Origin: Verrucomicrobiales bacterium
Lineage (GTDB): Bacteria; Verrucomicrobiota; Verrucomicrobiia; Limisphaerales; J093
Length of the DNA stretch: 64,000 nt
Direction of reading: 5' to 3'
Assembly: GCA_024233215.1 (NCBI GenBank)
Contig: JACKPW010000005.1
Location: forward strand, 287,370 to 351,369
The notes under the pieces are model-generated. The model was not told the DNA's origin, did no database searches, and saw nothing but the letters and a program-made list of their open reading frames with translations. Position numbers and translations under genes: made by a program. Shown in pieces: positions 42,322 to 51,362 of the stretch; the first letter of the stretch is position 1; every line of letters starts with the position of its first letter.

Positions 42322-43467
42322 TTACGGGTTGGTGTCGAGTTGGGGTTCCGTGTTGGCGTCGGCGGGGTTGCCGGGGACACCTTCGATGAACCGCTCCAGG
42401 TCCTCCTCCGGAACCGCCTGTGGGAGCAGGATCGAGCTTCGCACCCGGTTGCGGGTTTCCGCCACCAGCATTTCCGGGGTCGCGAGAATGGTCGGCTTGA
42501 GGAAGATGAGCAACTCCTTGCGGCTTTCGCCCTTGATGGTGCGGCGGAAGGCCTGGCCCAGGAGGGGAATGTCGCCCAGGATGGGCACCTTGCGGACCAC
42601 GTCGGTCTTCTCGTTGTCGATCAGGCCGCCGAGGACGACCGTCTGGCGGTCGCGGGTGACCACGACGGTTTCGATCTCGCGTTTGGCGATGACGGGGGAG
42701 CTGAGGGTTTCCGAGATCGGCACCGTTTCATCGGTGAGATTGGAGATCTCGGGGTGCACGATCATCTCGACCTGACCGTCCTTGGTGATGTAGGGGGTGA
42801 CGCGGAGGATGATGCCGATCTCGCTGTATTGGATGGTGTTGATGGTGTTGCCCTGGTCGGTGGTGCGGGTGTTGGTGACCATCGGGATTTCCTGCCCGAC
42901 CATGATGACGGCCTCCTGGTTGTTCCGGGCGAGGATGGAGGGGCGGGAGAGCACCTTGGTCTTGCCCTTCTCCTGCATGGCCTTGAGGGTGGCTTCCCAG
43001 TCATCGGCCACGACGCGATAGAACCCGCCCTGGGTGATGCCGCTGGCGACGTTGAAGGCGGTACCGAGCGAGCCCTCGTTGATGCCGTCGTGCACGTAGC
43101 GGTAGGAACCTTCGATGCCGAAGTCGAGGTCGTTGCGGTCGGAAACCTCCAGGAACATCACCTCCAGCAGCACCTGTGGCTTGGGTTGATCGATGCTGTT
43201 GATGATCTCCTTGATGTGCTCGTTGGTTTCCTCGTCGGTGATGATGATCAGCGAGCGGGTTTCCAGGTCGGTCTGGATCATGGCATCGCCGAGCATGGTA
43301 TTGCTGCGGTACTGCCGTTGTTCGGTGTTGTAGCTCGAGCCGCTCCGGCTCATGCCGCCGAAGCCGCCGCCGAAGCCGCCGCCGAACTGGGCCCGGGCCG
43401 GCAACGCCAGGAGGAAGGCGGCAGCGAGCAGCACGATGGCGTGGGGATGGAGGAGGTTCTTTTTCAT
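42322..43467 (-). CDS. Secretin channel domain protein (GspD C-terminal half)
   Basis: 381 residues with its own signal peptide (LLHPHAIVLLAAAFLLALPARA), then a Gly-rich stretch and a short N-domain (SLIIITDEETNEHIKEIINSID). The secretin channel domain occupies about residues 105-345: VLLEVMFLEVSDRNDLDFG, VLSRPSILARNNQEAVIMVGQEIP, IGIILRVTPYITKDGQVEMIVHPE, and RQTVVLGGLIDNEKTDVVRKVPILGDIPLLG, the classic secretin signature. Members form a 12-16-mer gate in the outer membrane. The expected N0-N3 domains are missing here but are found in the gene immediately upstream (43503-45248), 35 nt away. So the secretin is divided over two proteins, each with an export signal. Last gene of the operon. Confidence 0.92.
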   Translation of the reverse strand: MKKNLLHPHAIVLLAAAFLLALPARAQFGGGFGGGFGGMSRSGSSYNTEQRQYRSNTMLGDAMIQTDLETRSLIIITDEETNEHIKEIINSIDQPKPQVLLEVMFLEVSDRNDLDFGIEGSYRYVHDGINEGSLGTAFNVASGITQGGFYRVVADDWEATLKAMQEKGKTKVLSRPSILARNNQEAVIMVGQEIPMVTNTRTTDQGNTINTIQYSEIGIILRVTPYITKDGQVEMIVHPEISNLTDETVPISETLSSPVIAKREIETVVVTRDRQTVVLGGLIDNEKTDVVRKVPILGDIPLLGQAFRRTIKGESRKELLIFLKPTILATPEMLVAETRNRVRSSILLPQAVPEEDLERFIEGVPGNPADANTEPQLDTNP

Positions 43468-43502
43468 CTCAAGTCGTTTTCACGGGGTCCGGACCGGCGG
43501 GC

Positions 43503-45248
43503 TCAGAATCCCCCGCCGCTGTTGCCGCCGCCGCCAGTGTTGCGGCCTCCCAGGGAGGCGTCGATGGACGCGCCGCTGCTCTGCCGGTTGGAGAGGGCGG
43601 TGCCGGTGCTGGTGCGGGAGCCGGTGCGGCTGGTCGAAGTTCGGGAGCCGGTGCGGGAGGAACTGGACGTCGGGAACATGCCTTCCAGAATCGTCGCCAC
43701 GTTGTCCACATCCGCGTGCTGCAGGGGATAGACAAACACCTTCTGCCGGTTCCGGTCATCGGCATCCAGCCGGGCGACCATTTCGACGATGTTGATCATC
43801 ATGTCCCGGCCCGCGGTGACGACGAGCGAATTGGTGCGGGGATCGCCGACGGCGATGACCCGGGATTGTTCCAGCTTTCGTTCCGTGGACTGGCTGCTGC
43901 TGGAACTGCTGCGGGTGTTGCCCATCATGAAGGGAGGCATGCCACCGCCGAACCGGGAGCTCCGGTTGCGACTGTTGCTGCTGGTGGAATCCTCGGAGAA
44001 CAGCGACATGAGCAGGGTCGCCATTTCGGTGGCGTCGGAGTGTTCGAGCCGGAAGATCCGGACCTCGGTCAGGTCGGCGACGTTGGTGTCGATCTCGTGC
44101 ACCAGTTGCTCGATCGTGGGGATCAATTCGTCCGGCGCACTGACCACGAGGGAGTTGGTCCGTTCATCGGCGACCGCCACGACGCGGCTGGCGGCCTGGC
44201 GGGCCTCGCTGTCACCGCTCCCGCTGTTGTTGTTGCCGCCGGGACCTCCGCGGCCCCCGCCCATGCGGTCCATGATGAATGACGGGATGTTGCCACCACC
44301 ACGCCGGGAGTTCGAACGACTGGAGTTCTCATTCTGAAACAGGTCGGTCACCACTTTGGCGAGCTCGGTGGCGTCGGAATAGTGGAGCGGAAACACCTTC
44401 ACGGTCGAGATGCTGGAAATGGAGGTGTCCAAGGCCTTGATGATCTCGGCCATGCGGCGGATGTGGACCTGGGTGTCAGTCAGCACGATGGCGTTGCTGC
44501 TCTCGTTGGCGGTGATCTTGGCGGACTCGGGCAGCAGGGGTTCCAGGTTCTCGATCAGCTTCATCGCTTCGGTGTAGCGCACGGGGATGATCTGGGTGAC
44601 CACTTCGTCCTTCGGGGGGATGGCACTCGGGTCGCCGCCGGACCGGACGGGCAGATTGTAACGGGCGGCGTCGGTCAAACCCACGATCTTCAGGATGCGT
44701 CCGTTGCGCACGGCGGTGTAGCCCTTCTCGTAGAGGATGGTGTTGAGCAGGTCGACGGCCTCATCAGGATCCAATGGCTGGTGGCTGACGACGTTGACCG
44801 TTCCTTCGACGCGGGTGTCGAGCACCACCACAAAACCGGCCGCCTCGCTCAGGTAATTGAGCACGCTTTCCAACGAGGCGTCCCGGAAGTTCAGCACCAC
44901 TCCCTGCGGCTCACCGCCCGTTGCGAGGGGCACGGGGCGTCGTTCCGGACCGGCATTCGCCGGAGCTTGCTCTCCGCCCATTGGGGGGGGGAGGGGAGCC
45001 GGCGCCACTCCGGGTTGCTGCGGCGTGGGGAAGGACGGGGAAGGCACGGCCGGGACCGGCGCTGCGGACGGCACCGGGGTGGGGGTGGATGGGGCCGGTT
45101 CAGCGGGTGCTGCGGTGGTTTCGGTCGACACCGGCGCGGTAACCGGCGGTGTCCCCGGCGTCGGCGTCTCGGCGGCCCGCCCGGCGAGCGGGAGGATGAG
45201 CGCCAGCCCCAATGTGAGTCCGATGGGAGAATGGGTCCGGGTCTTCAT
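43503..45248 (-). CDS. Secretin N-domain protein (GspD N-terminal half)
   Basis: 581 residues with a signal peptide (LTLGLALILPLAGRA) and a Pro/Thr-rich linker to about residue 105. An N0-like domain follows (SVLNYLSEAAGFVVVLDTRVEGTVNVV, EAVDLLNTILYEKGYTAVRNGRILKI). Then three repeats of N1/N2-type modules, each ending in a V-F-x-L-x-H-x-DATE segment (KVFPLHYSDATELAKVV, RIFRLEHSDATEMATLL, KVFVYPLQHADVDNVATIL). The repeats are separated by Ser/Gly/Asn-rich linkers. No channel domain exists in this protein. It would form periplasmic rings below the channel encoded by the next gene. Its start overlaps the upstream GspC-like gene by 4 nt. Confidence 0.9.
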   Translation of the reverse strand: MKTRTHSPIGLTLGLALILPLAGRAAETPTPGTPPVTAPVSTETTAAPAEPAPSTPTPVPSAAPVPAVPSPSFPTPQQPGVAPAPLPPPMGGEQAPANAGPERRPVPLATGGEPQGVVLNFRDASLESVLNYLSEAAGFVVVLDTRVEGTVNVVSHQPLDPDEAVDLLNTILYEKGYTAVRNGRILKIVGLTDAARYNLPVRSGGDPSAIPPKDEVVTQIIPVRYTEAMKLIENLEPLLPESAKITANESSNAIVLTDTQVHIRRMAEIIKALDTSISSISTVKVFPLHYSDATELAKVVTDLFQNENSSRSNSRRGGGNIPSFIMDRMGGGRGGPGGNNNSGSGDSEARQAASRVVAVADERTNSLVVSAPDELIPTIEQLVHEIDTNVADLTEVRIFRLEHSDATEMATLLMSLFSEDSTSSNSRNRSSRFGGGMPPFMMGNTRSSSSSSQSTERKLEQSRVIAVGDPRTNSLVVTAGRDMMINIVEMVARLDADDRNRQKVFVYPLQHADVDNVATILEGMFPTSSSSRTGSRTSTSRTGSRTSTGTALSNRQSSGASIDASLGGRNTGGGGNSGGGF

Positions 45249-46231
45249 TGGCTTTGTTCCTGTTTCCGTCGTTCCATCATGCGTTTGATAATGTCGCTCA
45301 TGTCACCTCCGCCGGCTGCCGCAGGCGGGGCGGCCGGGGCGGGCGTGCCGGCCATCGGGCTGCCACCCGGAGTGGGGGGGGCGCCGCCGGAGCGCCTTGA
45401 ACCACTGCCACCACCCGGACCCCGCGGGGTACTGGACGAACCGAAACGTCCCGACGTTACGCCGGCCACCAATTCCTCGCTGACCCGCCATGCCTCCTCC
45501 CCATCGCGCCGCAGGGATTTGCCGACCGGCAGATCGAGTTCGCCGTCCTCCGCCTTCAGTTTCACACCCCGGGTGTCCACCGACTCCAGGCGCCAGCCGC
45601 CCAGGGTGTCGCCCGGGGAAAAGACCCCGCGGTATTCGGATTCCGAACTGCTGACGAAGGCGAAGGCCTTGCCACCGTAGCTGATGGTGCCGTTGAGCGA
45701 AATGGTCTGGGTGCGCGGTTGCTCGATGCGCGGTTCCGGCTGCCGGTTCGCGACCTGCTTGCGGCGTTCCGAGTCGAAGATGTTGCGGTCGACGATCAGT
45801 TGGAAGCGGTCGAAGGACCGGGAGTTCTCGCGACCGCGGCCGTTGGTGCGGCGGTCGTCACCCGAGGGCCGTTCCGTCGACCCGTTTTCGGCGGCAGGGG
45901 CTTCCCCGGGTGCGGGAACTGCCGCCTCGGCCGCCTCACGGGTCGCAGGTGACGGGGTGTTGGTGCTGGCTTGGGCGGACTCAGGGACCGGGAGGGCTTG
46001 AGGGGCCGAAGGGTCGAGGGCCGGGGTTTCAGACGAATCGGCGCGGTCGGGCAGAGCGGCCTGATCTCCGGGGAGGAGGACGTCGGCAAGGGGCGGGAGA
46101 GTCGGGGCTTCCGGCAGGGGCGTGGTTTCCGGCGACGTTCCGGGCGAGTCCGCGGCGGCGGCGAGGGTGGCGAGACAGACCCCCGCGAGGAGCATGCTGC
46201 GGAGACTTGAGTAAAGCATGGAAAGGGTCAT
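45245..46231 (-). CDS. GspC-like inner-membrane component
   Basis: 328 residues. The N-terminus has a membrane segment (LLAGVCLATLAAAA) followed by a long Pro/Ala/Thr-rich stretch to about residue 140. Residues 145-245 resemble a GspC HR/PilP-like domain: FDRFQLIVDRNIFDSERRK, ISLNGTISYGGKAFAFVSS, YRGVFSPGDTLGGWRLESV. The motif IVDRNIF...L.G is the classical opening of such domains, which link the inner-membrane platform to secretin N-domains. A Gly/Ser/Pro-rich C-tail follows. It overlaps both neighbours by 4 nt. No PDZ domain is seen. Assignment is by motif and context. Confidence 0.72.
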   Translation of the reverse strand: MTLSMLYSSLRSMLLAGVCLATLAAAADSPGTSPETTPLPEAPTLPPLADVLLPGDQAALPDRADSSETPALDPSAPQALPVPESAQASTNTPSPATREAAEAAVPAPGEAPAAENGSTERPSGDDRRTNGRGRENSRSFDRFQLIVDRNIFDSERRKQVANRQPEPRIEQPRTQTISLNGTISYGGKAFAFVSSSESEYRGVFSPGDTLGGWRLESVDTRGVKLKAEDGELDLPVGKSLRRDGEEAWRVSEELVAGVTSGRFGSSSTPRGPGGGSGSRRSGGAPPTPGGSPMAGTPAPAAPPAAAGGGDMSDIIKRMMERRKQEQSQ

Positions 46232-46785
46232 GGCGTGGCGGGGGCCTTCTTTGTTGGCGGGATGAGGGTGAGCCCCGAGAACCGCACGTTGAGGTTCAGA
46301 TCACGGCCCCGGTCATCGTCCGAAGCGATCTGGATCTCCTCCACGCGCACCGCAACCGGATCCCGCTCGAGCGCGTAGATGAACCGGCTGAGTTCGGAAA
46401 GGCTGCCGCTCAAGGCCGCCCGGCATTCAAAGAACTCGGAGCCCGCGTCCGCCTGTCGCCACTGGGGGGTGAGGGAGGTGAAATTGACGCGGGCTTCGCG
46501 GGCCCAGGAGGCGGCGGCCTGGAGGACCTTCTCCTCGGCGGCGGAGCGTTCGACCGGCAGGGCGTCCGACTGCATGCGTTCCCAGCGGCCGTTCAGCGCC
46601 TCGGCGCGGTCGAGCAGTGCCTCGCCCCGGGTCACCTGCATCTGCAGCGTGGCGATACGGTCGGCGCGGTCGCGCCAGGCTTGCAGGTAGGGGCCGAGCA
46701 CGAGTCGGTCGAGGGTCAGCACCCCGACGGCGGCGGCCGCGACGATGAGCAGCAGGCGCTGGCGGTTTTCAGGTGTCAGCTTCAT
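46228..46785 (-). CDS. GspM/PilO-like inner-membrane protein
   Basis: 185 residues. One N-terminal span (RQRLLLIVAAAAVGVLTLDRLVLG), a short coiled coil (YLQAWRDRADRIATLQMQVTRGEALLDRAEAL) and a periplasmic ferredoxin-like domain ending DLNLNVRFSGLTLIP. This is the GspM/PilO architecture. It lies directly after the GspL-like gene (17-nt overlap) and before the GspC-like gene (4-nt overlap), as in T2SS operons. Bitopic partner of GspL in the assembly platform. Confidence 0.78.
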   Translation of the reverse strand: MKLTPENRQRLLLIVAAAAVGVLTLDRLVLGPYLQAWRDRADRIATLQMQVTRGEALLDRAEALNGRWERMQSDALPVERSAAEEKVLQAAASWAREARVNFTSLTPQWRQADAGSEFFECRAALSGSLSELSRFIYALERDPVAVRVEEIQIASDDDRGRDLNLNVRFSGLTLIPPTKKAPATP

Positions 46786-48205
46786 GCTTCCAGGTGAATT
46801 GAAAGGAGAACTGGACCGGGTTTTCGCCGCGCACCGACCGGACCTTGAGTTCGGTGACGGCGGGGTTTCGGCGCAGCGTTTCCAGGGTGTCCATGATGGC
46901 CTGGTTGTTCCGGGCGAGACCGGTGCAGGTGAAGATGGCCCCCGGTTTCAGTTCGATGGTCTTGGCCCAGATCACTCCATCCTCGGGAAAGGCCCGGGTG
47001 ACCTCGTCGAGAATCTGGAGGGACGGGGAGGTGTTGTCGAACCAGGGCCGGAACCGGCGGATGTCCTCCTGGACCTTCTCGAGGGTGGCGACCTTGGGGG
47101 AGATGGCCTTCCAGCGCGCCTCGAGGGAGTTCAGCTGGCGGGACTGCAGGAAGGCCGGCAACGCGATCAGGAGGGCGATCGCGGCGGCGGCGAGCGCGAG
47201 TTGTTTTCGGCGTCCGCCCGCGTAGCGTTGCTGGAACTTGTCCCAGGCCGATTCCCGGGGTGGCAGGAACTCCAGCGGGGCCCGGATCCCGGAGAGCGTC
47301 CGGCAGGCGGCTTCCACGGCGGCTTCGGCCGCGAAGGGCAGGGCGCCGTCCTCCGCCTCCACCGGCCGGTAGGCCGCGCGCTCGACGGATTCCCAGCCGA
47401 GTTCCCGCAGGCGGGAGGCGGATTCCTGGTAGAGCCGGCTGATCAGCGCTTCGGGGCCGTGGAAACGGAGGGCCCGACAGGCCGCTCGCAGTTCTGCCGG
47501 AAGCCGGCCCAGGGTCAGTCGGATCTCGCGAACCAGGGTGTCGGCGGAGATGCCGCAATCGTGCTCGGCGGAGCCGACGCCGTCGAGGTGACGGAAGGTG
47601 ACGCGGTTGGGCCCCACCGTGAGGATGAGGTCGAGGCCGGAGCCTGCCGGGCAGATCCGCAGGGCCGCAACATCCCGGGTCTCCTCCAGATAGGGGCAGT
47701 TGCCCAGGCCGAGGCAGAGGGAGAGCGGGCGCTGGCCGGCGGCCTGGAGCAGGCGCGTCACCGACTCGATCCGCTGCGTCGATACGCCAACCAGGGTGGC
47801 TCTCGATGCGCCGTCGGCCAGCGTGAAGGGATGATGGGCGAGCACCGCGCGCCCCGGGGTCAGGCCGAACTCCTTTTCAGCGCGGAGTTCCAGAAAATCG
47901 GCCAGGTCCGGGCCGCTGAGCGCGGGCATTTCCACGGGGGCGCCCATGGCCCAGGCGAGCGGCAGTCGGACGACGCAGCGTTTCTCGGTGATTCCGTGGG
48001 TTTGCAGGGCCTCGCCGAGCAGTCGACCGGCATCCTCCGGGGCGCTTTCGATCCGCGCGGCGGGGATGGCGAGGGAAAAGTGTCTCGCGACCTGGCAACG
48101 CCCGGCGGACTGACGGGCAAGGACGACGGACAGGCCGTTGTCCTCCAGGGCCACGGACACCAGGGCGCCGGGGGTCTTGCGATCGAGCCAGGAGGGGAGG
48201 TTCAT
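46769..48205 (-). CDS. GspL-like protein (PilM/PilN-type fusion)
   Basis: 478 residues from the start at 48205 (MNLPSWLDRKTPGALVSVAL), which overlaps the GspK stop by 4 nt. Residues 1-330 have the actin-like GspL/PilM fold (ALVSVALEDNGLSVVLARQ, KRCVVRLPLAWAMGAPVEMP, ADTLVREIRLTLGRLPAELR). A membrane span follows near residue 350 (LALAAAAIALLIALPAFL), then a periplasmic PilN-like part (LNSLEARWKAISPKVATLEKVQ, ILDEVTRAFPEDGVIWAKTIEL). The cytoplasmic part should bind GspE, the periplasmic part GspM. Longer than E. coli GspL (about 400 aa) mainly in the cytoplasmic half. Confidence 0.85.
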   Translation of the reverse strand: MNLPSWLDRKTPGALVSVALEDNGLSVVLARQSAGRCQVARHFSLAIPAARIESAPEDAGRLLGEALQTHGITEKRCVVRLPLAWAMGAPVEMPALSGPDLADFLELRAEKEFGLTPGRAVLAHHPFTLADGASRATLVGVSTQRIESVTRLLQAAGQRPLSLCLGLGNCPYLEETRDVAALRICPAGSGLDLILTVGPNRVTFRHLDGVGSAEHDCGISADTLVREIRLTLGRLPAELRAACRALRFHGPEALISRLYQESASRLRELGWESVERAAYRPVEAEDGALPFAAEAAVEAACRTLSGIRAPLEFLPPRESAWDKFQQRYAGGRRKQLALAAAAIALLIALPAFLQSRQLNSLEARWKAISPKVATLEKVQEDIRRFRPWFDNTSPSLQILDEVTRAFPEDGVIWAKTIELKPGAIFTCTGLARNNQAIMDTLETLRRNPAVTELKVRSVRGENPVQFSFQFTWKHEADT

Positions 48206-49590
48206 CGTTGGGTGGCGACCAGATCGGTGAGTTGCTGCAGGGTGTCGAGGCCGAGGCTCCAGCCCTGGCCGGAGAGATCCTCGCGATAGATGATTTGCGG
48301 GGTCTCCCCGCTGACATCGAGGACTGCGATGGTGCGCTGGTAGCCGCGGCCCTTGCGGCCGACCGCCACCACATCGGCGGTCACCTGGTAGCAATGCGAG
48401 GTGAGCAGGGGGCCGACGGACCGGATGGTTTCGGTGTCCAGGAGGTCGGCGACCCAGGCCAGGCTATCGAGCTGGGTGTTTGTACCCCGGCGCGTGGACA
48501 CGATGCTTTCGGCCTTTTGTTCGTCCATGCCGGGCAAACAGGCGAGCACCGCTTCGCTGGCGGTGTTCACGTTGATGAGACCCTCGACCGGATTGTCATC
48601 GGAGGCGGTCAGGTAGTCATCGATTTCCGCGAATTCCTCCGCCGTCATGCCGCTGCGGGAGTAGAACTCGAGGACGCTGTTGACGGTCTGGCCGCCGGAC
48701 AGGCTTTGCTGGATTTCCTGGGCGCGGTCGTCGCCGAAGGTATCCTGCAGGAGTGTGGCCAGTTCCTGCTGGCCGCTGGTGACGTTGATGCGGGTCCCGC
48801 CATCGGGGTCGGTGTTCGGCTCACTGCTGTAGACGGTGAGGTAGTTGATGATGCCCTCGTCGAGGACGCCGTCCTGGTCGTCGGGGGGCCAGGAGGTGTT
48901 GCCGTCGTTTTCGTTGGCATCCAGGAGGCCGTTGCGATTGGCGTCCTCGCCGTAGAGCAGGGTGGCGCTCATGCCGGCAACGAGCCGGAGTTCCTCGACG
49001 CTCTCGAACGGCGCGTTCTTGCACGCGTAGGACGGATCGAGGAATTGGTAATACTGGGATTCCGCGCCGCCCTCGGTGAGTTCGTCGTCCTCGTCCCGCC
49101 AGTCCACGATGGCAGCGGCGAGCTCGGCGGTCATTCCGGGCAGGCCCTCCAGCATTTCGGTCGTTGCGGTGTTCAAGTTCAACTTTCCAGCTTCGTCGTT
49201 AAGGGCAAAGACGCGCTGACGACGGGTGCCGGTTTCACCGGAATGGCTTAAAAACCAAAAGGCGGCATCACCCACGGGGACCATTTGCCGGGCGTAGGTG
49301 TCCTCCTCCGGCATCTCGCCGGGCACCTCGACGTTCGCCAGCACGTAGCCGGCGTAACGGATGCCCGCCTCAACCGCCTGCTCCGCCTGGAGGCTCGCGA
49401 GGTGGTTGTCGGCACTCCGGAAGTTCAACATCATGGAGTGGCCAAAGAGCAGGGTGATGGTCACCAGCCCCAACGACACCCAGAGCACGATGATGAGGAT
49501 CGTGCCGCGCTCCTGCTTCCGCGAAACCCGCGGAATCGGTGTCATTCCCTGGTCCAAGGAAGTGTTACGGCCGGGGGAGTGCGGGGTCAT
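48202..49590 (-). CDS. gspK: GspK-family minor pseudopilin
   Basis: 462 residues. An N-terminal pseudopilin helix (RGTILIIVLWVSLGLVTITLLFG) lacks the Glu5 of major pseudopilins, as is typical of GspK at the pilus tip. The body contains helix-hairpin-helix-like repeats (LNLNTATTEMLEGLPGMTAELAAAIVDWRDED and GLINVNTASEAVLACLPGMDEQKA) characteristic of GspK. An insert has DANRNGLLDANEND and DDQDGVLDEG, EF-hand or dockerin-like calcium loops; GspK in E. coli binds calcium as well. Start is 1 nt from the GspJ stop; stop overlaps GspL by 4 nt. Confidence 0.9.
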   Translation of the reverse strand: MTPHSPGRNTSLDQGMTPIPRVSRKQERGTILIIVLWVSLGLVTITLLFGHSMMLNFRSADNHLASLQAEQAVEAGIRYAGYVLANVEVPGEMPEEDTYARQMVPVGDAAFWFLSHSGETGTRRQRVFALNDEAGKLNLNTATTEMLEGLPGMTAELAAAIVDWRDEDDELTEGGAESQYYQFLDPSYACKNAPFESVEELRLVAGMSATLLYGEDANRNGLLDANENDGNTSWPPDDQDGVLDEGIINYLTVYSSEPNTDPDGGTRINVTSGQQELATLLQDTFGDDRAQEIQQSLSGGQTVNSVLEFYSRSGMTAEEFAEIDDYLTASDDNPVEGLINVNTASEAVLACLPGMDEQKAESIVSTRRGTNTQLDSLAWVADLLDTETIRSVGPLLTSHCYQVTADVVAVGRKGRGYQRTIAVLDVSGETPQIIYREDLSGQGWSLGLDTLQQLTDLVATQR

Positions 49591-50414
49591 CAGCCGGCGC
49601 CTCCTCCGCCCCCCGGGGGTTGGTTTCCGCCGCCGCCCCCACCCGGAGGTTGGGTGTTGTCGCCCCCGCCATCCCCCTGGTCGTCGCCTCCCGCCTCACC
49701 GGTCTCTGTGGACTCGTCGGTGGTGGTCCGCGGGACCACGGTCCAGGGTGCCAGGATCTCAATCGGGGGAATCCGCCATTCCCGCCACGGATCGTCCACG
49801 AAGGTCACGAGCAGGTGCACCGCCGTGGGGGCGGTGTCGTCCATCAGGGTCGAATCCCAGGAATCCGCCCACGAGCTGCCATCGTAGAAGGAGAGTTCGA
49901 AGGACTCGACGTCCCGCAGCAGCGGGGTGTAATCGGTGTCCTCGTCCGTGTCCTCGGAGAGCAGGTTGCGGGAGACGGCGCGGACGAGGGTGCTGCCGAT
50001 GGCGTTGGTCGTGTACGAGACGCTGGCGCCGGACTCGAGATAATAGGAGACGCGCTGGATTTCGCACCACGGTTCCTGATCACTCACGCGGCCGGTGGTG
50101 GTGTAAAAGTCGAGCCGGTCCGCCCGTCCGGCCCCTTCACTGCCGGTGGTGCCGACCACGTTGCTCGCCAGCAAGCCCCCGGTGAGGATGGCATTGCGCA
50201 GGTCCTTCTCGATCAACTGCCGGACCTGCCGCCGGGTGTCGAGATCGTCGCTGCGCTGGACGGCCTCGCGACGCAGGCGGAGGGCGGAGAACAACACGGA
50301 GTTCAACGCCGCCAGCAACACGGCGAACGCGAGCGTGGCGATGAGAATCTCGATCAACGTGAAGCCGGCGGCGCGGTGCGTCGGGCGGCAGGACTGTCGG
50401 GTGGCGGTCTTCAT
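49590..50414 (-). CDS. gspJ: GspJ-family minor pseudopilin
   Basis: 274 residues from the start at 50414. Prepilin signal RAAGFTLIEILIATLAFAVLLAAL with Glu at +5, cleaved after Gly. Then REAVQRSDDLDTRRQVRQLIEKDLRNAIL, typical of GspJ. The C-terminal 45 residues are a low-complexity tail rich in Gly, Pro and Asn (GDNTQPPGGGGGGNQPPGGG-like) that I do not expect from GspJ; it may be a flexible tip or a target for modification. Overlaps GspI start region by 4 nt and abuts GspK. Minor pseudopilin of the tip complex. Confidence 0.87.
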   Translation of the reverse strand: MKTATRQSCRPTHRAAGFTLIEILIATLAFAVLLAALNSVLFSALRLRREAVQRSDDLDTRRQVRQLIEKDLRNAILTGGLLASNVVGTTGSEGAGRADRLDFYTTTGRVSDQEPWCEIQRVSYYLESGASVSYTTNAIGSTLVRAVSRNLLSEDTDEDTDYTPLLRDVESFELSFYDGSSWADSWDSTLMDDTAPTAVHLLVTFVDDPWREWRIPPIEILAPWTVVPRTTTDESTETGEAGGDDQGDGGGDNTQPPGGGGGGNQPPGGGGGAG

Positions 50415-50827
50415 TCCGTCGTCGAGCTGTCCACCAGGGTGGCCAGGCGGACGAAGTAATCCCGGCCTTGCACCTGGTAGGTGACGATCAGGTCCAGCTC
50501 CGTCATGGTGTCCACCGACCAGGTGCTGCTCTGGAGCTGCCAGCTGTAGCCGGGCCACTCGAGGCCGAAGTCACCGGAGTTCTGGCCGCTTTCCCATTCC
50601 CCCGTCACGATGAGTTCGTTGAGCTGATTGGCGGCGAGTTGGGCGGCAATGCTCTTGCGTTCCGCCACCTCCCCGGCGCGGCTGGCAAGTCCCAGGCCCT
50701 CGATGACGACGGGGATGAGCACGCCCAGGAACACCATGGCGGCCAGCACCTCGGCGAACGTGAAGCCCGCGCGGCTAGCGGCGCATCGACGTCTGGGTGC
50801 GGAGTTCCTGTTCGCGGCGAAGTGCAT
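50411..50827 (-). CDS. gspI: GspI-family minor pseudopilin
   Basis: 138 residues. Prepilin signal SRAGFTFAEVLAAMVFLGVLIPVV with the +5 Glu. The following AERKSIAAQLAANQLNELIV matches GspI. Tip pseudopilin that pairs with GspJ and GspK. Its start lies inside the end of the GspH gene (53-nt overlap). Confidence 0.85.
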   Translation of the reverse strand: MHFAANRNSAPRRRCAASRAGFTFAEVLAAMVFLGVLIPVVIEGLGLASRAGEVAERKSIAAQLAANQLNELIVTGEWESGQNSGDFGLEWPGYSWQLQSSTWSVDTMTELDLIVTYQVQGRDYFVRLATLVDSSTTE

Positions 50828-51362
50828 AGTCGTCGGGACGGAGAATCTCGTAGGTGAGGCCGTTTTCCGACCGGCTGACGTAGAGGCGGTGTTCGTCCTG
50901 ATCCTCCAACACGACGGTCACGGGGGTTTGGTCGCCCAGGGTGCCGTCGGGCAGGAAGACCAGTTGGATCTGGCTGCCGGTCGAATACGGCGACTCATCC
51001 ACCTTCAGGGTGATGTCGCGATGAAGTTCATGGTCGAACAGGCTGTCCTCGCGCGGTGGATAGCCGGTGAGCGGTTCGATGCCGTAGCGCTGGGCCTGGG
51101 GATCGATCCAGAGCATCATGGGCAGTCCCACCGACGCCGCCTCGCTGCGGGCAAACCGGATCAGCGACAGGAACCGGTTGGTCTCATCCTCGAGGACCCG
51201 TTGGCCGGTGAAGCGGCTCAACGAGGGTACGGCGAACGCCAGCACCACCGCGAGCAACAGCATGACCAGCACCAGTTCGACCAGCGTGAACCCGGCCTTC
51301 CGGTGGCGCAGCCTAACGGCGCTGAGTTTCTGCCTGCAGCCAGTTGCCAATGTCGTCCTCAC
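50775..51362 (-). CDS. gspH: GspH-family minor pseudopilin
   Basis: 195 residues. Prepilin signal RKAGFTLVELVLVMLLLAVVLAF with +5 Glu, then LSRFTGQRVLEDETNRFLSLIRFARSEAASVG and LMLWIDPQAQRYGI-like beta-strands of the GspH fold. The start overlaps the GspG end by 50 nt, an unusually long overlap; no better internal start was found. Minor pseudopilin linking tip and shaft. Confidence 0.83.
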   Translation of the reverse strand: MRTTLATGCRQKLSAVRLRHRKAGFTLVELVLVMLLLAVVLAFAVPSLSRFTGQRVLEDETNRFLSLIRFARSEAASVGLPMMLWIDPQAQRYGIEPLTGYPPREDSLFDHELHRDITLKVDESPYSTGSQIQLVFLPDGTLGDQTPVTVVLEDQDEHRLYVSRSENGLTYEILRPDDYALRREQELRTQTSMRR

